Source of the DNA: Bactrocera neohumeralis
Lineage: Eukaryota > Arthropoda > Insecta > Diptera > Tephritidae
Direction: 5' to 3'
DNA: 64,000 nucleotides
Assembly (NCBI RefSeq): GCF_024586455.1
Contig: NC_065921.1
Span: 48,258,574 to 48,322,573, forward strand
Part shown: positions 55,969-64,000 of the stretch, piece after piece
How positions within the stretch are numbered: position 1 is the stretch's first letter
How the letters are laid out: each line of letters opens with the position of its first letter
Translations under genes and position numbers: made by a program
Notes under the pieces: model-generated
What the model was told of the DNA's origin: nothing
What the model saw: the letters and a program-made list of their open reading frames with translations, nothing else
The model's database searches: none

Positions 55969-56085
55969 CTGGCAGTCACCGCGTGCACATATAATAACCT
56001 CCGCACAATTACTCGTACCACCACAAAAAAATTATTATTTTTTCCATGTTATTTATTTGGAAAACAGGAAATTTGAAACAGGCAC

Positions 56086-56107
56086 CTCTTAATATTAATA
56101 TTAAGAG
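56086..56107. repeat. 22-bp perfect palindrome
   Basis: The half-site CTCTTAATATT is followed directly by its reverse complement. It lies between AACAGGC (about 56077) and GCCTGTT (about 56153), so it could be the centre of a small foldback element. Confidence 0.6.
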
Positions 56108-56622
56108 CTCATCTTTTGAGTGACTTTCTTTTTCACATTTTCGAAAGTTTTTAGCCTGTTTTTCAGTTGAAAAAAAAGGTTGCCTCAGAATGACACACCC
56201 TAATATATATATGTATATCTATATGTATATGCAATATCAGAGGCACCGTTAATTATATCGGCGACTGAGGTAGGAGCAACCAAATTGCTTGGGGCAATGG
56301 CAATATTCAATGTCACAAGTAGTCGTTGAGTCTACCATGTCCAACAGATGAAAAGAATTTCCATTCAGTTTTGTATTCGTTTCCAGTAGCAACAAATGTT
56401 TCTTATCTCATACGCAATTATTTACATATGCACACGGAAGTATCGTATTTCTGTATCGTAAAACTGCCTTATTGACCTCATCTATGTTCTAAGCTTTAAA
56501 ATATGTGGCTCACTCTTTTTTGATCATAAAATATTTAGTTCTTAATTTAGTACTATGCGAAAATATTTTAAGCAATGCTCTTAAAGAGAGTATTCCATTT
56601 CGATTTCGAAAGTTTAGTAACT

Positions 56623-56733
56623 AATGGGTTGTCAAAAAAGCCTTGCGGTATTTGTATTGAATTTTTTTTTTTATTGAAATTGAAATAAGTTTTTGATGAC
56701 TCATGCCCAGCTCTTGACCATTGCCCGGCTGCT
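56623..56733 (-). mobile_element. mariner MITE copy 2, 3' piece (interrupted)
   Basis: The left end reads TGGGTTGTCAAAAAAGCC, then TTGCGGTATTTG, the 3' terminal repeat in reverse. A GATGACTCATGCCCAGCTC stretch follows. The piece stops at the (TAGG)n tail of the inserted retrotransposon. Its other half is at 58752-59201. Confidence 0.85.
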
Positions 56734-58751
56734 AGGTAGGTAGGTAGGTATGAGTGCAGCCCTATCGGGCTCAATTAGCACTTGATGTGCCATTTTGATA
56801 CACTATTCGTAGAACCTCCTGTATCTGCTATTACGTTTCACCTCTCTCTCAAACCATTTTGAGGTTTCGATGAAACTACTTATGTCCGATATGCTTTTGG
56901 TGGAAATCCATTCAAGGTTTGGTGCTTGGTGGATTCCGAGTGTTTTGTGTCGGATCTGTGCTAGAGCTGGGCATTCGCAGAGAAAGTGGACGATTGTTTC
57001 CTTGTTCCCTGTTACTCCGCAGCCACGGCAGATGTCGTTGTAGGGCAATCCCATTTTGGACGCATGTTCCCCAAATGGCCAGTGCCCTGTTGTGGTAGCT
57101 GTTATTCTGTAAATACTTTTTCTTGACCTATTTAATAAGTCATTGGTTCTTTTCCTGTCATATGTTGGCCATAATTGTTTAGTTATGACGCATTTTGTAA
57201 TGTTTTTCCACCTGTTGTTTGCAATTTGCTGAAATTGTCTATTGATCTCTCCTTTTATCGATCCTAGCGGGCTTGGTATTAGCTCCGCCATGGATTCATT
57301 GAGGAAAGCTCCTGCCTTTGCCAACTCGTCTGCTTTTTCGTTACCGAAAATGTTCCTGTGGCCGGGAACCCAGATCAAGTTTAGCTGGAGCTTGTCTTTT
57401 ATTGAGCTTAGTGCTCTCTTGCAGTTGTGAACTGTACTGGAATTTGTCATGGGTGAAGACAATGCCAGGAGGGCCGCCTGGCTGTCCGTAAATATAGTTG
57501 CTTTATGTATATTCCCGTGGTTTTCTAATAGAACTTCGCAGGCTTTTTCTATGCCTAGTACTTCTGCTTGGAAGATGCTAGCCGAGTTCGGTAGACGTAT
57601 AGAGAGAGATATGCCTAGATCAGCGGAGAATACCCCCGTGCCTACTCCACAGTCCATTTTGGACCCGTCGGTATAGATTGAGGTGGTATCTTCCTCTACC
57701 ATTGAACCTCTTCTCCATTCTCGTCTAGATGGTATCCTCACCTGGAAGTGTCTATTGAAATCCAGCTTTGGGAGAATGTAGTCTGATTTATTAATAGTGA
57801 ACTTCTTTAGAATTACACTATGTCCGTAGTTCTGCTGATTCCAACCTCCCAATTCTTTTATTCTTATCGCCGCAATAGCTGCTGTTTTGTGAATAAAAAT
57901 GTCCATTGGTAGTTGATGCAGGATCACATTGAGCGCATCAGTCGGACATGACCTGATTGCACCCGTAACACCCGCACATGCTGCTCTTTGTATTCCATTT
58001 AATTTTCTAATATTGTATTGTTTGTTTAGCGCTGGCCACCATACCAGAGCTCCATATGTAAGTATAGGTCTTATGACAGCCGTATACATCCACATGATTA
58101 TACTTGGTTTAAGGCCCCAATTCTTGTTTACGATTTTCTTACAAGTATAGTAGGCCATGTATGCTTTATTTATTCTTTTTTCTATATTTATTTTCCAGGA
58201 CAGTTTGGTGTCAATCTCCACCCCCAAGTATTTAGCTGTGGGGGATAGAGTGAGTGTAGTACCGTTTAGTACCGGAAGTTGAAACTGAGGTATTTTGGTT
58301 CTGCTAGTGAATAGCATCAGTTCTGTTTTGTTCGGGTTAACTCCTAGACCATTGTTTTTAGCCCATAGGTTTAACCTACGAAGTGCTCTTTCCATAATCT
58401 CGCTGACTGTTGAAGGAAACATGCCTGAGACCAACAACACTATATCGTCTGCATACGCTACTGCTTTCACTCCTCCGCCGTTTAGTTGGAGTAGTATTTC
58501 GTTCAGCGCTGCAACCCATAGAAGCGGAGAGAGGACCCCCCCTTTGAGGCGTTCCTCTACTCACATAGCTTGTTTGTGTTGCAGCGCCGTTTGAAGCTAT
58601 AATCTTCCTATTCTCAAGCATCGATAGTATCCATCTGCACACAGTGTCATCTATCCCACCATGTGCCAGAGAATTAATTATCGCATTTACTTCTATGTTG
58701 TTGAAGGCGCCCTCTATGTCTAGAAATGCAGCCATGGTGTATTGTTTGTGA
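56734..58751 (-). mobile_element. LOA-like non-LTR retrotransposon, copy 2, 5'-truncated
   Basis: The element is 2018 bp on the minus strand, with a tetranucleotide tail of TACC units at its 3' end (left). It begins (right) inside the RT palm region (TMAAFLDIEGAFNN). The rest of ORF2 is open apart from one frameshift near 58540. RT plus RNase H plus a terminal Cys/His cluster places it in the I/LOA/R1 group. LOA-like is my best guess from RT sequence character. Confidence 0.85.
56803..58470 (-). CDS. LOA-like ORF2 C-terminal part: RT palm/thumb, RNase H, zinc knuckle
   Basis: This is an open frame of 555 codons, the longest in the window. The catalytic YADD is at residues 6-9. The thumb region is at about 115-145 (WGLKPSIIMWMYTAVIRPIL). 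RNase H spans about 264-388, with D268 (YTDGS), E303 (QAEVLGIE), D329 (FTDSQAA) and D381 (KADELAKAG) visible. A Cys/His cluster lies at 481-500 (CRGCG...HFLCECP). It ends at TGA/TAA after RRFYE. The ATG is internal: upstream frames hold AAFLDIEGAFNN and GTPQ, shifted by one base in a C-run near 58540. It is derived from ORF2, is truncated at the 5' end and could not retrotranspose alone. Confidence 0.85.
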   Translation of the reverse strand: MKAVAYADDIVLLVSGMFPSTVSEIMERALRRLNLWAKNNGLGVNPNKTELMLFTSRTKIPQFQLPVLNGTTLTLSPTAKYLGVEIDTKLSWKINIEKRINKAYMAYYTCKKIVNKNWGLKPSIIMWMYTAVIRPILTYGALVWWPALNKQYNIRKLNGIQRAACAGVTGAIRSCPTDALNVILHQLPMDIFIHKTAAIAAIRIKELGGWNQQNYGHSVILKKFTINKSDYILPKLDFNRHFQVRIPSRREWRRGSMVEEDTTSIYTDGSKMDCGVGTGVFSADLGISLSIRLPNSASIFQAEVLGIEKACEVLLENHGNIHKATIFTDSQAALLALSSPMTNSSTVHNCKRALSSIKDKLQLNLIWVPGHRNIFGNEKADELAKAGAFLNESMAELIPSPLGSIKGEINRQFQQIANNRWKNITKCVITKQLWPTYDRKRTNDLLNRSRKSIYRITATTTGHWPFGEHASKMGLPYNDICRGCGVTGNKETIVHFLCECPALAQIRHKTLGIHQAPNLEWISTKSISDISSFIETSKWFEREVKRNSRYRRFYE

Positions 58752-59201
58752 CCCGGCTGCTCCTATGGCGATCTCTTTCGACCAATTCAGCGATTTTATC
58801 GCAATTTTCGACGACAGGCCTTCCGGAGCGTGGCGCATCTTCGACCACCTCTACACCAGAACGAAAACGTTGAAACCATCGTTGTGCGGTGGAAATGGAA
58901 ACTGTATCGGGTCCATAAACTGCACAAATTTTATTGGCGGCTTAAGATGCATTTTTGCCTTTATTGTAGTAGTACTGTAAAATATGCCGTATTTTCTCTT
59001 TATTTTGCTCCATGTTTGCGACACTATAACTCACGAACGACTTAAAAGAAACGGCAATCAATCAAACACGTGTTAGCGCATGAAATGAGCTTTCCAGAAA
59101 GGTATACGAGTAGCATGACCCGATGCGACGAATAAAACTAGAACTACGCGCTTTCACCGCCAACTAGCGAAAATACCGCGAGACTTTTTTGACAACCTAT
59201 A
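58752..59201 (-). mobile_element. mariner MITE copy 2, 5' piece (interrupted)
   Basis: The right end, reverse-complemented, reads TAGGTTGTCAAAAAAGTC then TCGCGGTATTTTCGC, the 5' terminal repeat. The leader and the first transposase part (VYGPDTVS, RWFQRFRSGVE, APRSGRPVVENC) follow. The VENC segment is present here although it is missing in the copy at 4787-5312. It stops at the retrotransposon's 5' end. Confidence 0.85.
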
Positions 59202-59650
59202 TTAAATTTGTATAAATATTTTCCTTTTCTCTGAGAGATTAAACCAACTGTTATAAAATAACTAAAGTCAACACTTTTATATAACTAAAATATACATACA
59301 AACATAAGCATACTACATTAGAATATACATAAACATATGTACAAGTAGTTAAGTCTAATCTTCAAAAGACAATTGTATAAACACATCACATCTGTCGCCA
59401 AACGATTTATAAGATAAAAATAAATTTCGCGCATTAATGAAATATATTTTTTAATGAAAAAGTAATGATAGTTTTTCCAAAAGCAGCTAGGGAATTGTTT
59501 TCAGCGCTCCACACCAGATGAAGCAACCATTCGTAGATGGCTTGCTAAATTCCATATGAGCACCGAAGTTATGTACAAAACATTTTAAAATTATATTGGA
59601 TGCTCATGAAGTGATGTTGACCGAGGCGGGAACGTTTTGAGTGTAGTGGA
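59202..59650. other. non-coding, with a possible transposase scrap at its right end
   Basis: A frame at about 59495-59560 reads DEATIRRWLAKFHMS. With the transposon at 59659-62776 removed it would continue as GTFFPIIGAMDPNQYLSTLN at about 62780-62840, followed by TTTTGGAACACCCTGTAC, an end-like phrase of Tc1/mariner elements. This could be an old element disrupted by the transposon. Confidence 0.3.
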
Positions 59651-59658
59651 ATGGGCAC

Positions 59659-59835
59659 TAGGGTGGGTCGATTCCGGACTTTTTTCGAATCGGGATTTCT
59701 AATAGTGCGGAAAAGTTGCCTTAGTACTTCCTGATTCCAATGCAACTTTTTGTTTTGAGATCGGATTGCATCTTCAACCCCAACTCCGGGCTTGAAATTT
59801 CGGAAATTCGCCTAAAATCGTGAAATTGTCTACCT
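59659..59835 (+). repeat. left 177-bp terminal inverted repeat
   Basis: The repeat begins TAGGGTGGGTCG and ends TTGTCTACCT. It matches the reverse complement of 62600-62776 except at two positions (CGAATCGGG versus CGATTCGGG, and CCGGGCTT versus CCGGCCTT). Confidence 0.92.
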
Positions 59836-60099
59836 AGCGCCTGAAATACGCATCTCATGGCAAAATGTATAAAACAAAAGTTATTTGTCACGTCATTTGC
59901 TACCGAAATGGTATTCATGGCCGTAGGACGAACCGTTCCCGAGATACGAGCGAAAAGGCGGCGCGCCACAACGCAGGGTGAAAATTGTTGCAGCTCTCAG
60001 CTAACCTGTATTGGTCACCCAGAACCCACCGCGTGGAGGTGGCTGCTCTTCGGGTTCCTCCCAAGCCCAACCCAACCAACCAACCATATGTTAGGCTTG

Positions 60100-62406
60100 T
60101 TTTAGTCTGAATCTGTGTCAAATTTATTGATAAAATCAGATTTTGTACTAAACTTTGGCACTTGTTGCCTAGATTTCAGTGTAGAGCGTATAAAACGATC
60201 ACGAGATTGGGGGCCAATAACTTTAGAAGATGCCTCTGTCACCAGTTTGACGGTTCTCTCGTGGCAGTCGAGGGTGTCGTGTGAGAGGGGAATTCACTAA
60301 ATTTCCATACCTCTGCAGTGTCTCCCGACAGCCCTTTCATGAGTTCTTCGTTAGAAACTGAACAAAGAACTGGTGGAACAGTCAAGGTAATAGTCTTCCA
60401 GTTAATCATATCGTAACAATTATTAGCTTTCAAAATCAGCTTTGGCACTTTATTACATCTAACCCTTCCATTTACAGTGTCAGACTCTGCTTCTCTGGCT
60501 GCCAGAAGACGGTCAAGGGCCAACTTTCTGACTTCTATCCGTTCGTCAGTCATCGTACTAAGGAGAATGTTTTCTGGAAGAGCAAAGAAAGCATTCTGTT
60601 GAATGGATGAATCGACAAGCTTGCGCAGTTTAGCAGGTAAGTATCTCGACCTTTGAATTGCAGCATAGAGATGGCGCGAGCCATCTTTGATTGAACTGTT
60701 GAATCTTATTGAGAACCACAAAGGTGAGTAAACTGTAAGTATGTACTTGACCAAAATCTTTATTTCCTTTGTTGGTTTGTCAGTAGAAATGTATAATCTC
60801 AGAATTCTATTTGCACAGGTGAGCCAGCTCGATTTGCACATTTTACCTGGATGCATCGACGCTAAATCTAAGGAACATTGCCGGAAATAATAGCTTTTGA
60901 TATTTTATAGAGATAAGCTTGGTCTGTGCTAAGTTGGGTCGGATTAACAACCTCAGAAGGTAATTGGCAGGATGGAAAACTTTCAAATTTGACAACAGGC
61001 AACTTCTCACAATCAGGGAGCAGTTTACCTATGTCGCCAGAGAATGTATTTGGACTCTTTGAGACACCATCTATGTGTTCGAAAAGAGCACGAAATGGAA
61101 GTTCGTAGAAATGTAGAAGACAAACAACCCACTGTAATGGCCTACCTATTCTTTCTTCTAGTTTCCGAATGATTCCACCTTTCCAACCTGTGTTCGTGTT
61201 GGTGCCATCAGCACCGACAACTTCTAGATGTTCCACATCAACTGAATTGTCTTGTAAATGTTGCCATATAAGTAGCTTGCGTCTCATCCTCAACTGACCC
61301 GGAAGGAGAGGTGACGTGGCCAAAGTAATGACAACCAGGTTCCACTATAAGAGAAATATGTTCCTCTTTGACAGTGTCGCGGTAGTACTTTTCAACTTCG
61401 CTGACTTGTGTAAGTGTATTGTCTTTGCGGCCGTCAAAATACAGCCCATATACAGAGTCAATACTTTCGGTGTTTTGGAGCTTAACTCCAACACTTTTTT
61501 TTTGCCCGACTAATCTTGCATTTGTCAGTGACAAAGCTAGCCTGATCCTCTGTTATCAAACCTGCTTTTTTTGACATTCAGAAAAGCAGATGAAACAATC
61601 AAGGCCGCTGCTCTATCGCTTAGTCCAAATCTTTGGGCAGCTAAAGCAGTGTGTTCTAATACGAGTACTAGTGTGTTTTGTTTGGTTTTAGAGGATGGAA
61701 GAGAAAGTTCATCATCAGCATCGTTTTTGGAAGAATCCATGTGCGACGCACCTACATTGTTGTCGTCTATATGAGAGTCTGGCTAATCTGAATGGTCACG
61801 TGTTCTAGCTGATACTTTTCTAGTAAGTGTTGATGTTGAATGACGTTTTGAAAGCTTTTCTTTACGTTCATTTTTCTTTGTAATCTTTTTTATTTCAGGT
61901 AGATCAACACTTCCAATGCGACCAATTCTTCTGGTTCTCTGGTCCAAGAGAAATAGTTGTTCATTGATAGGAACTTTCCTTTCCTTTGGACAAGTGCAAA
62001 AAGAAAAATAAATGCATTTACAAGCAGCGATGTCAAATAATTTTCCGGCAGAAGTGACAAAGTCGTCTCTTTTAGAGCTCAAACCTATTGAATTCCTTAA
62101 AAACATTTGTTTAAGAGTCAGAAATCTCTTATGGTATGTGGTGAGCATTTGTACAACTCTGGTGTGTGAAACTATCGGAATAGATGACTTTTTGAAAGTA
62201 TTTTCAACCTTTTTTGCAACTATTTCTGTAACCTCTTTACTCCTAGGTTCATAGTTGTCGCCTCGGAGTCGCCCTATACGAAATCTTTCAAACTGATAAC
62301 ACAAAAGAACATCCTGGTAAGTAGGTAACTGGGACTCAGAGAGATTGGTCGGATATATGCCAAACACAGGACATTTCTGTCTAAATTTAAAATTAGATAC
62401 AGACAT
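60100..62406 (-). pseudogene. putative transposase of the 3.1-kb element (decayed)
   Basis: The likely start is ATG 62406 (MSVSNFKFRQKCPVFGIYP). An N-terminal domain follows to about residue 200, with a Cys cluster (CKCIYFSFCTCPKE) and a basic RTRRIGRIG stretch. A TAG at 61783-61785 interrupts an acidic linker (SKNDADDEL). A core follows with LYFDGRKDNTL, FGHVTSPSGSVEDE, VVGADGTNTNTGWKGG and LLHFYELPFRALFEHIDG, then GKMCKSSWLTCANRILRLY, and in a shifted frame RTVKLVTEASSK. D of FDGRKD, D of GADGT and a Glu in ERTVKLVTE are candidate catalytic acids (inference). Besides the stop, I count frame changes near 61570, 61495, 61270, 60880 and 60270; two lie in A-runs. Confidence 0.75.
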
Positions 62407-62438
62407 TTTGAGTTCTGTGTTCTGTTGAGAGAATATAA

Positions 62439-62580
62439 GTGATAGCACTCGGCGAAATCAACGACAAGAGTGAAGGAACTCGATGAAAAAATATTTATGT
62501 GGAGACCTATCCGAACGTGTCCTTTAGCGTAGGTGAATAAATGTGAGTGATAGCACTCGGCGAAATCAACGTCAAGAAGT
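62439..62580 (+). repeat. subterminal direct repeat of the 3.1-kb element
   Basis: GTGATAGCACTCGGCGAAAT, then CAACG-CAAG, occurs at about 62439-62470 and again at about 62547-62578, between the gene start and the right terminal repeat. Such subterminal repeats often bind transposase. No counterpart is seen at the left end. Confidence 0.75.
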
Positions 62581-62599
62581 GTGGCCGCAGGCCGATTTT

Positions 62600-62776
62600 A
62601 GGTAGACAATTTCACGATTTTAGGCGAATTTCCGAAATTTCAAGGCCGGAGTTGGGGTTGAAGATGCAATCCGATCTCAAAACAAAAAGTTGCATTGGAA
62701 TCAGGAAGTACTAAGGCAACTTTTCCGCACTATTAGAAATCCCGAATCGAAAAAAGTCCGGAATCGACCCACCCTA
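62600..62776 (-). repeat. right 177-bp terminal inverted repeat
   Basis: This is the inverted partner of 59659-59835. It ends CCGGAATCGACCCACCCTA next to the ATGGGCAC duplication. Confidence 0.92.
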
Positions 62777-62784
62777 ATGGGCAC

Positions 62785-63536
62785 CTTCTTTCCTATCATC
62801 GGCGCGATGGATCCAAATCAATATTTGAGTACCCTAAATTAATGGCTGTTTCTTTTCGGAGATAGACTTAATTTTGGAACACCCTGTACTAAATAACAAC
62901 GATTATTATTAAATTATATTCCTTATCTATATAATTTTTCATCTGAAACGGACGCTATTTTCTCAGCTTTAACGATTCGGTGTTTGACTTCGGAGATGTG
63001 CGTATCACATCATAATAACTTTTACCCATTATCAATTAATTAATAATTACTAACTATCAAAATCATACTCTGTTTTTTTATATCCAGAATACCTTGGTAA
63101 ACCTGAATGTGAATAAACAAAGCATTTAATGCACGTGACACAATCCATAAATTCCTTGAAACAACAAAACTCTTGTGGACTAGGGCACAAACATTTATTC
63201 ATACTTGTATATACATTACGCATTCATACCTGTAAGCATTTATTACATTTTCAAACATATAATACATAAATAGAGATGGAATAAGATAGTGTTCCACTGA
63301 CTCTATGCCTCGTATACTTATTTACTTGGTAATTTCACATGTGCGCATGTGAATATGATTTCAAAAGTGGTACCGAGCAGCTGCCAAACAGCTGAAGCAA
63401 TCAATTTGAAGGAAACAAACAGCGCGTCATATTTGGCACATATCATGTGGCCATTTTGTGTTCACTGCCATCAACGCAACATTAATGACTATGTTCATAC
63501 GAGGAATCTCTTTGTCGCCCAAGATGATTTTTGAAG
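62785..63536. other. non-coding, no recognised gene
   Basis: Besides the possible transposase scrap noted for 59202-59650 (its right half at about 62780-62890) I see nothing supportable. Confidence 0.4.
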
Positions 63537-64000
63537 GATTTTAATTTTCAGTACACAAATCAAAAAGCAATTAATATTACGGGAATAAACTTTCTACGAA
63601 TAATGCCAGCACCTATAGTTGATTTTTGTTCGAAAATTTCGGTCAATGTCTGAAATGTATTAATTAAATTCAGGGATAGCACTTCTCTGACTAGGGTATG
63701 TATGTATGTCAAAAATGGGTTTAATCGGACCAATCCCTCCCTTAGCCTCCATATACATAATATAAAGATATTTGAACTTTGGGGTGACTTTGGACCGCAA
63801 ATATCGGCGAATATGTGAGTTATCTCAATTAAAATTAGCTAGCTTGTTTTACTCATAACAGTGTACATTTGTGCCTAAAATACTTTGTAGATAAATTTGA
63901 GCGAAAACTTGACTTACCCGCCATATAACCAATATCAGAATTTTCGAACATCCGGCTGTCTTTGCTATATATGATTATTTTTTTACTAAGTGACATGTTA
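63537..64000 (+). mobile_element. family A repeat (A6, runs off the window)
   Basis: Interior blocks match A2 from about 26925 on: TTCAGTACACAAATCAAAAA, GCAATTAATATTACGGG, ATTTCGGTCAATGTCTGAA, AAATTCAGGGATA, ATAACCAATATCAG and TTTTCGAACATCCGGCTG. The 5' half is missing and the 3' end would lie beyond 64000. Confidence 0.6.

Larger units (their letters stand above)
56724..58761. other. 10-bp target-site duplication around LOA-like copy 2
   Basis: CCCGGCTGCT occurs at 56724-56733 and at 58752-58761, bordering the retrotransposon exactly. Removing the insert and one copy restores a continuous mariner MITE. Confidence 0.85.
59659..62776 (-). mobile_element. complete DNA transposon with 177-bp TIRs, superfamily uncertain
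   Basis: This 3118-bp element starts and ends TAGGGTGGGTCGATTCCGG. Its terminal inverted repeats (59659-59835 and 62600-62776) are both 177 bp and differ by eye at only two positions. The perfect 8-bp target duplication shows cut-and-paste insertion. The single gene runs on the minus strand between the repeats. 8-bp duplications are known for hAT, P and Zisupton/KDZ elements, and the termini fit none clearly. From memory the protein resembles a family scattered in arthropods and other invertebrates under labels such as Cc8L18.2-like. That is unchecked. Confidence 0.88.
59651..62784. other. 8-bp target-site duplication of the 3.1-kb transposon
   Basis: ATGGGCAC occurs at 59651-59658 and 62777-62784, directly outside the two TAGGGTGGGTCG termini. 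This defines the element ends to the base. Confidence 0.92.

Noticed and set aside
1..64000. tRNA, rRNA, LTR retrotransposon or viral integrations
   Set aside because: I saw no cloverleaf with a GGTTC-type T-arm, no rRNA-like block, no long direct terminal repeats with primer-binding site, and no viral protein motif. A tRNAscan or HMM search would be more sensitive than reading by eye.

Overview
This window looks like gene-poor, AT-rich DNA from a cyclorrhaphan fly, probably a tephritid fruit fly. The basis is the mix of mariner subfamilies, DINE-1-like repeats with a (GTCY)n core, non-LTR retrotransposons of LOA-like and RTE type, and scattered GTATGTACATAC microsatellites. I infer this from element types and composition, not from a host gene. 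I see no rRNA, tRNA, CRISPR array, prokaryotic operon or LTR retrotransposon. Almost everything that can be supported is transposable-element DNA in an intergenic or long-intron setting.

Layout. At 1.6-2.25 kb and 11.4-12.3 kb lie two deletion derivatives of one mariner family. At 4.8-5.3 kb is a short mariner MITE. Family A, a 1.1-1.4 kb repeat with a (GTCY)n core and a 3' hairpin, occurs at 5.5-6.95, 26.2-27.5, 38.2/39.5-40.1, 52.6-52.9, 54.1-55.2 and 63.5-64.0 kb. Family B is shorter with the same architecture and occurs at 10.0-10.7, 17.9-18.5, 20.8, 24.7, 40.8-41.3, 47.5-47.9 and 55.3-55.9 kb. A composite island at 30.4-36.7 kb holds a LOA-like element with a target-site duplication and a decayed RTE element. 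A near full-length but catalytically dead mariner lies at 38.3-39.5 kb. A 798-bp hAT MITE lies at 45.8-46.6 kb, irritans-type mariner pieces at 23.9, 41.4 and 52.1-52.5 kb, and a fourth mariner type at 53.1-54.1 kb. A second LOA-like element at 56.7-58.75 kb is inserted in a mariner MITE.

The most unusual object is at 59.66-62.78 kb. It is a complete 3.1-kb DNA transposon with near-identical 177-bp terminal inverted repeats, a perfect 8-bp target-site duplication and one decayed minus-strand protein-coding region. The protein carries motifs such as FDGRKD, VGADGTNTNTG and RTVKLVTEAS, and I cannot place it in a textbook superfamily.

Host coding potential is weak. The best candidates are exon-like minus-strand reading frames at 15.4-15.5 kb and in a cluster at 45.7-51.7 kb. 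The hAT MITE sits inside one of them. All are low confidence.
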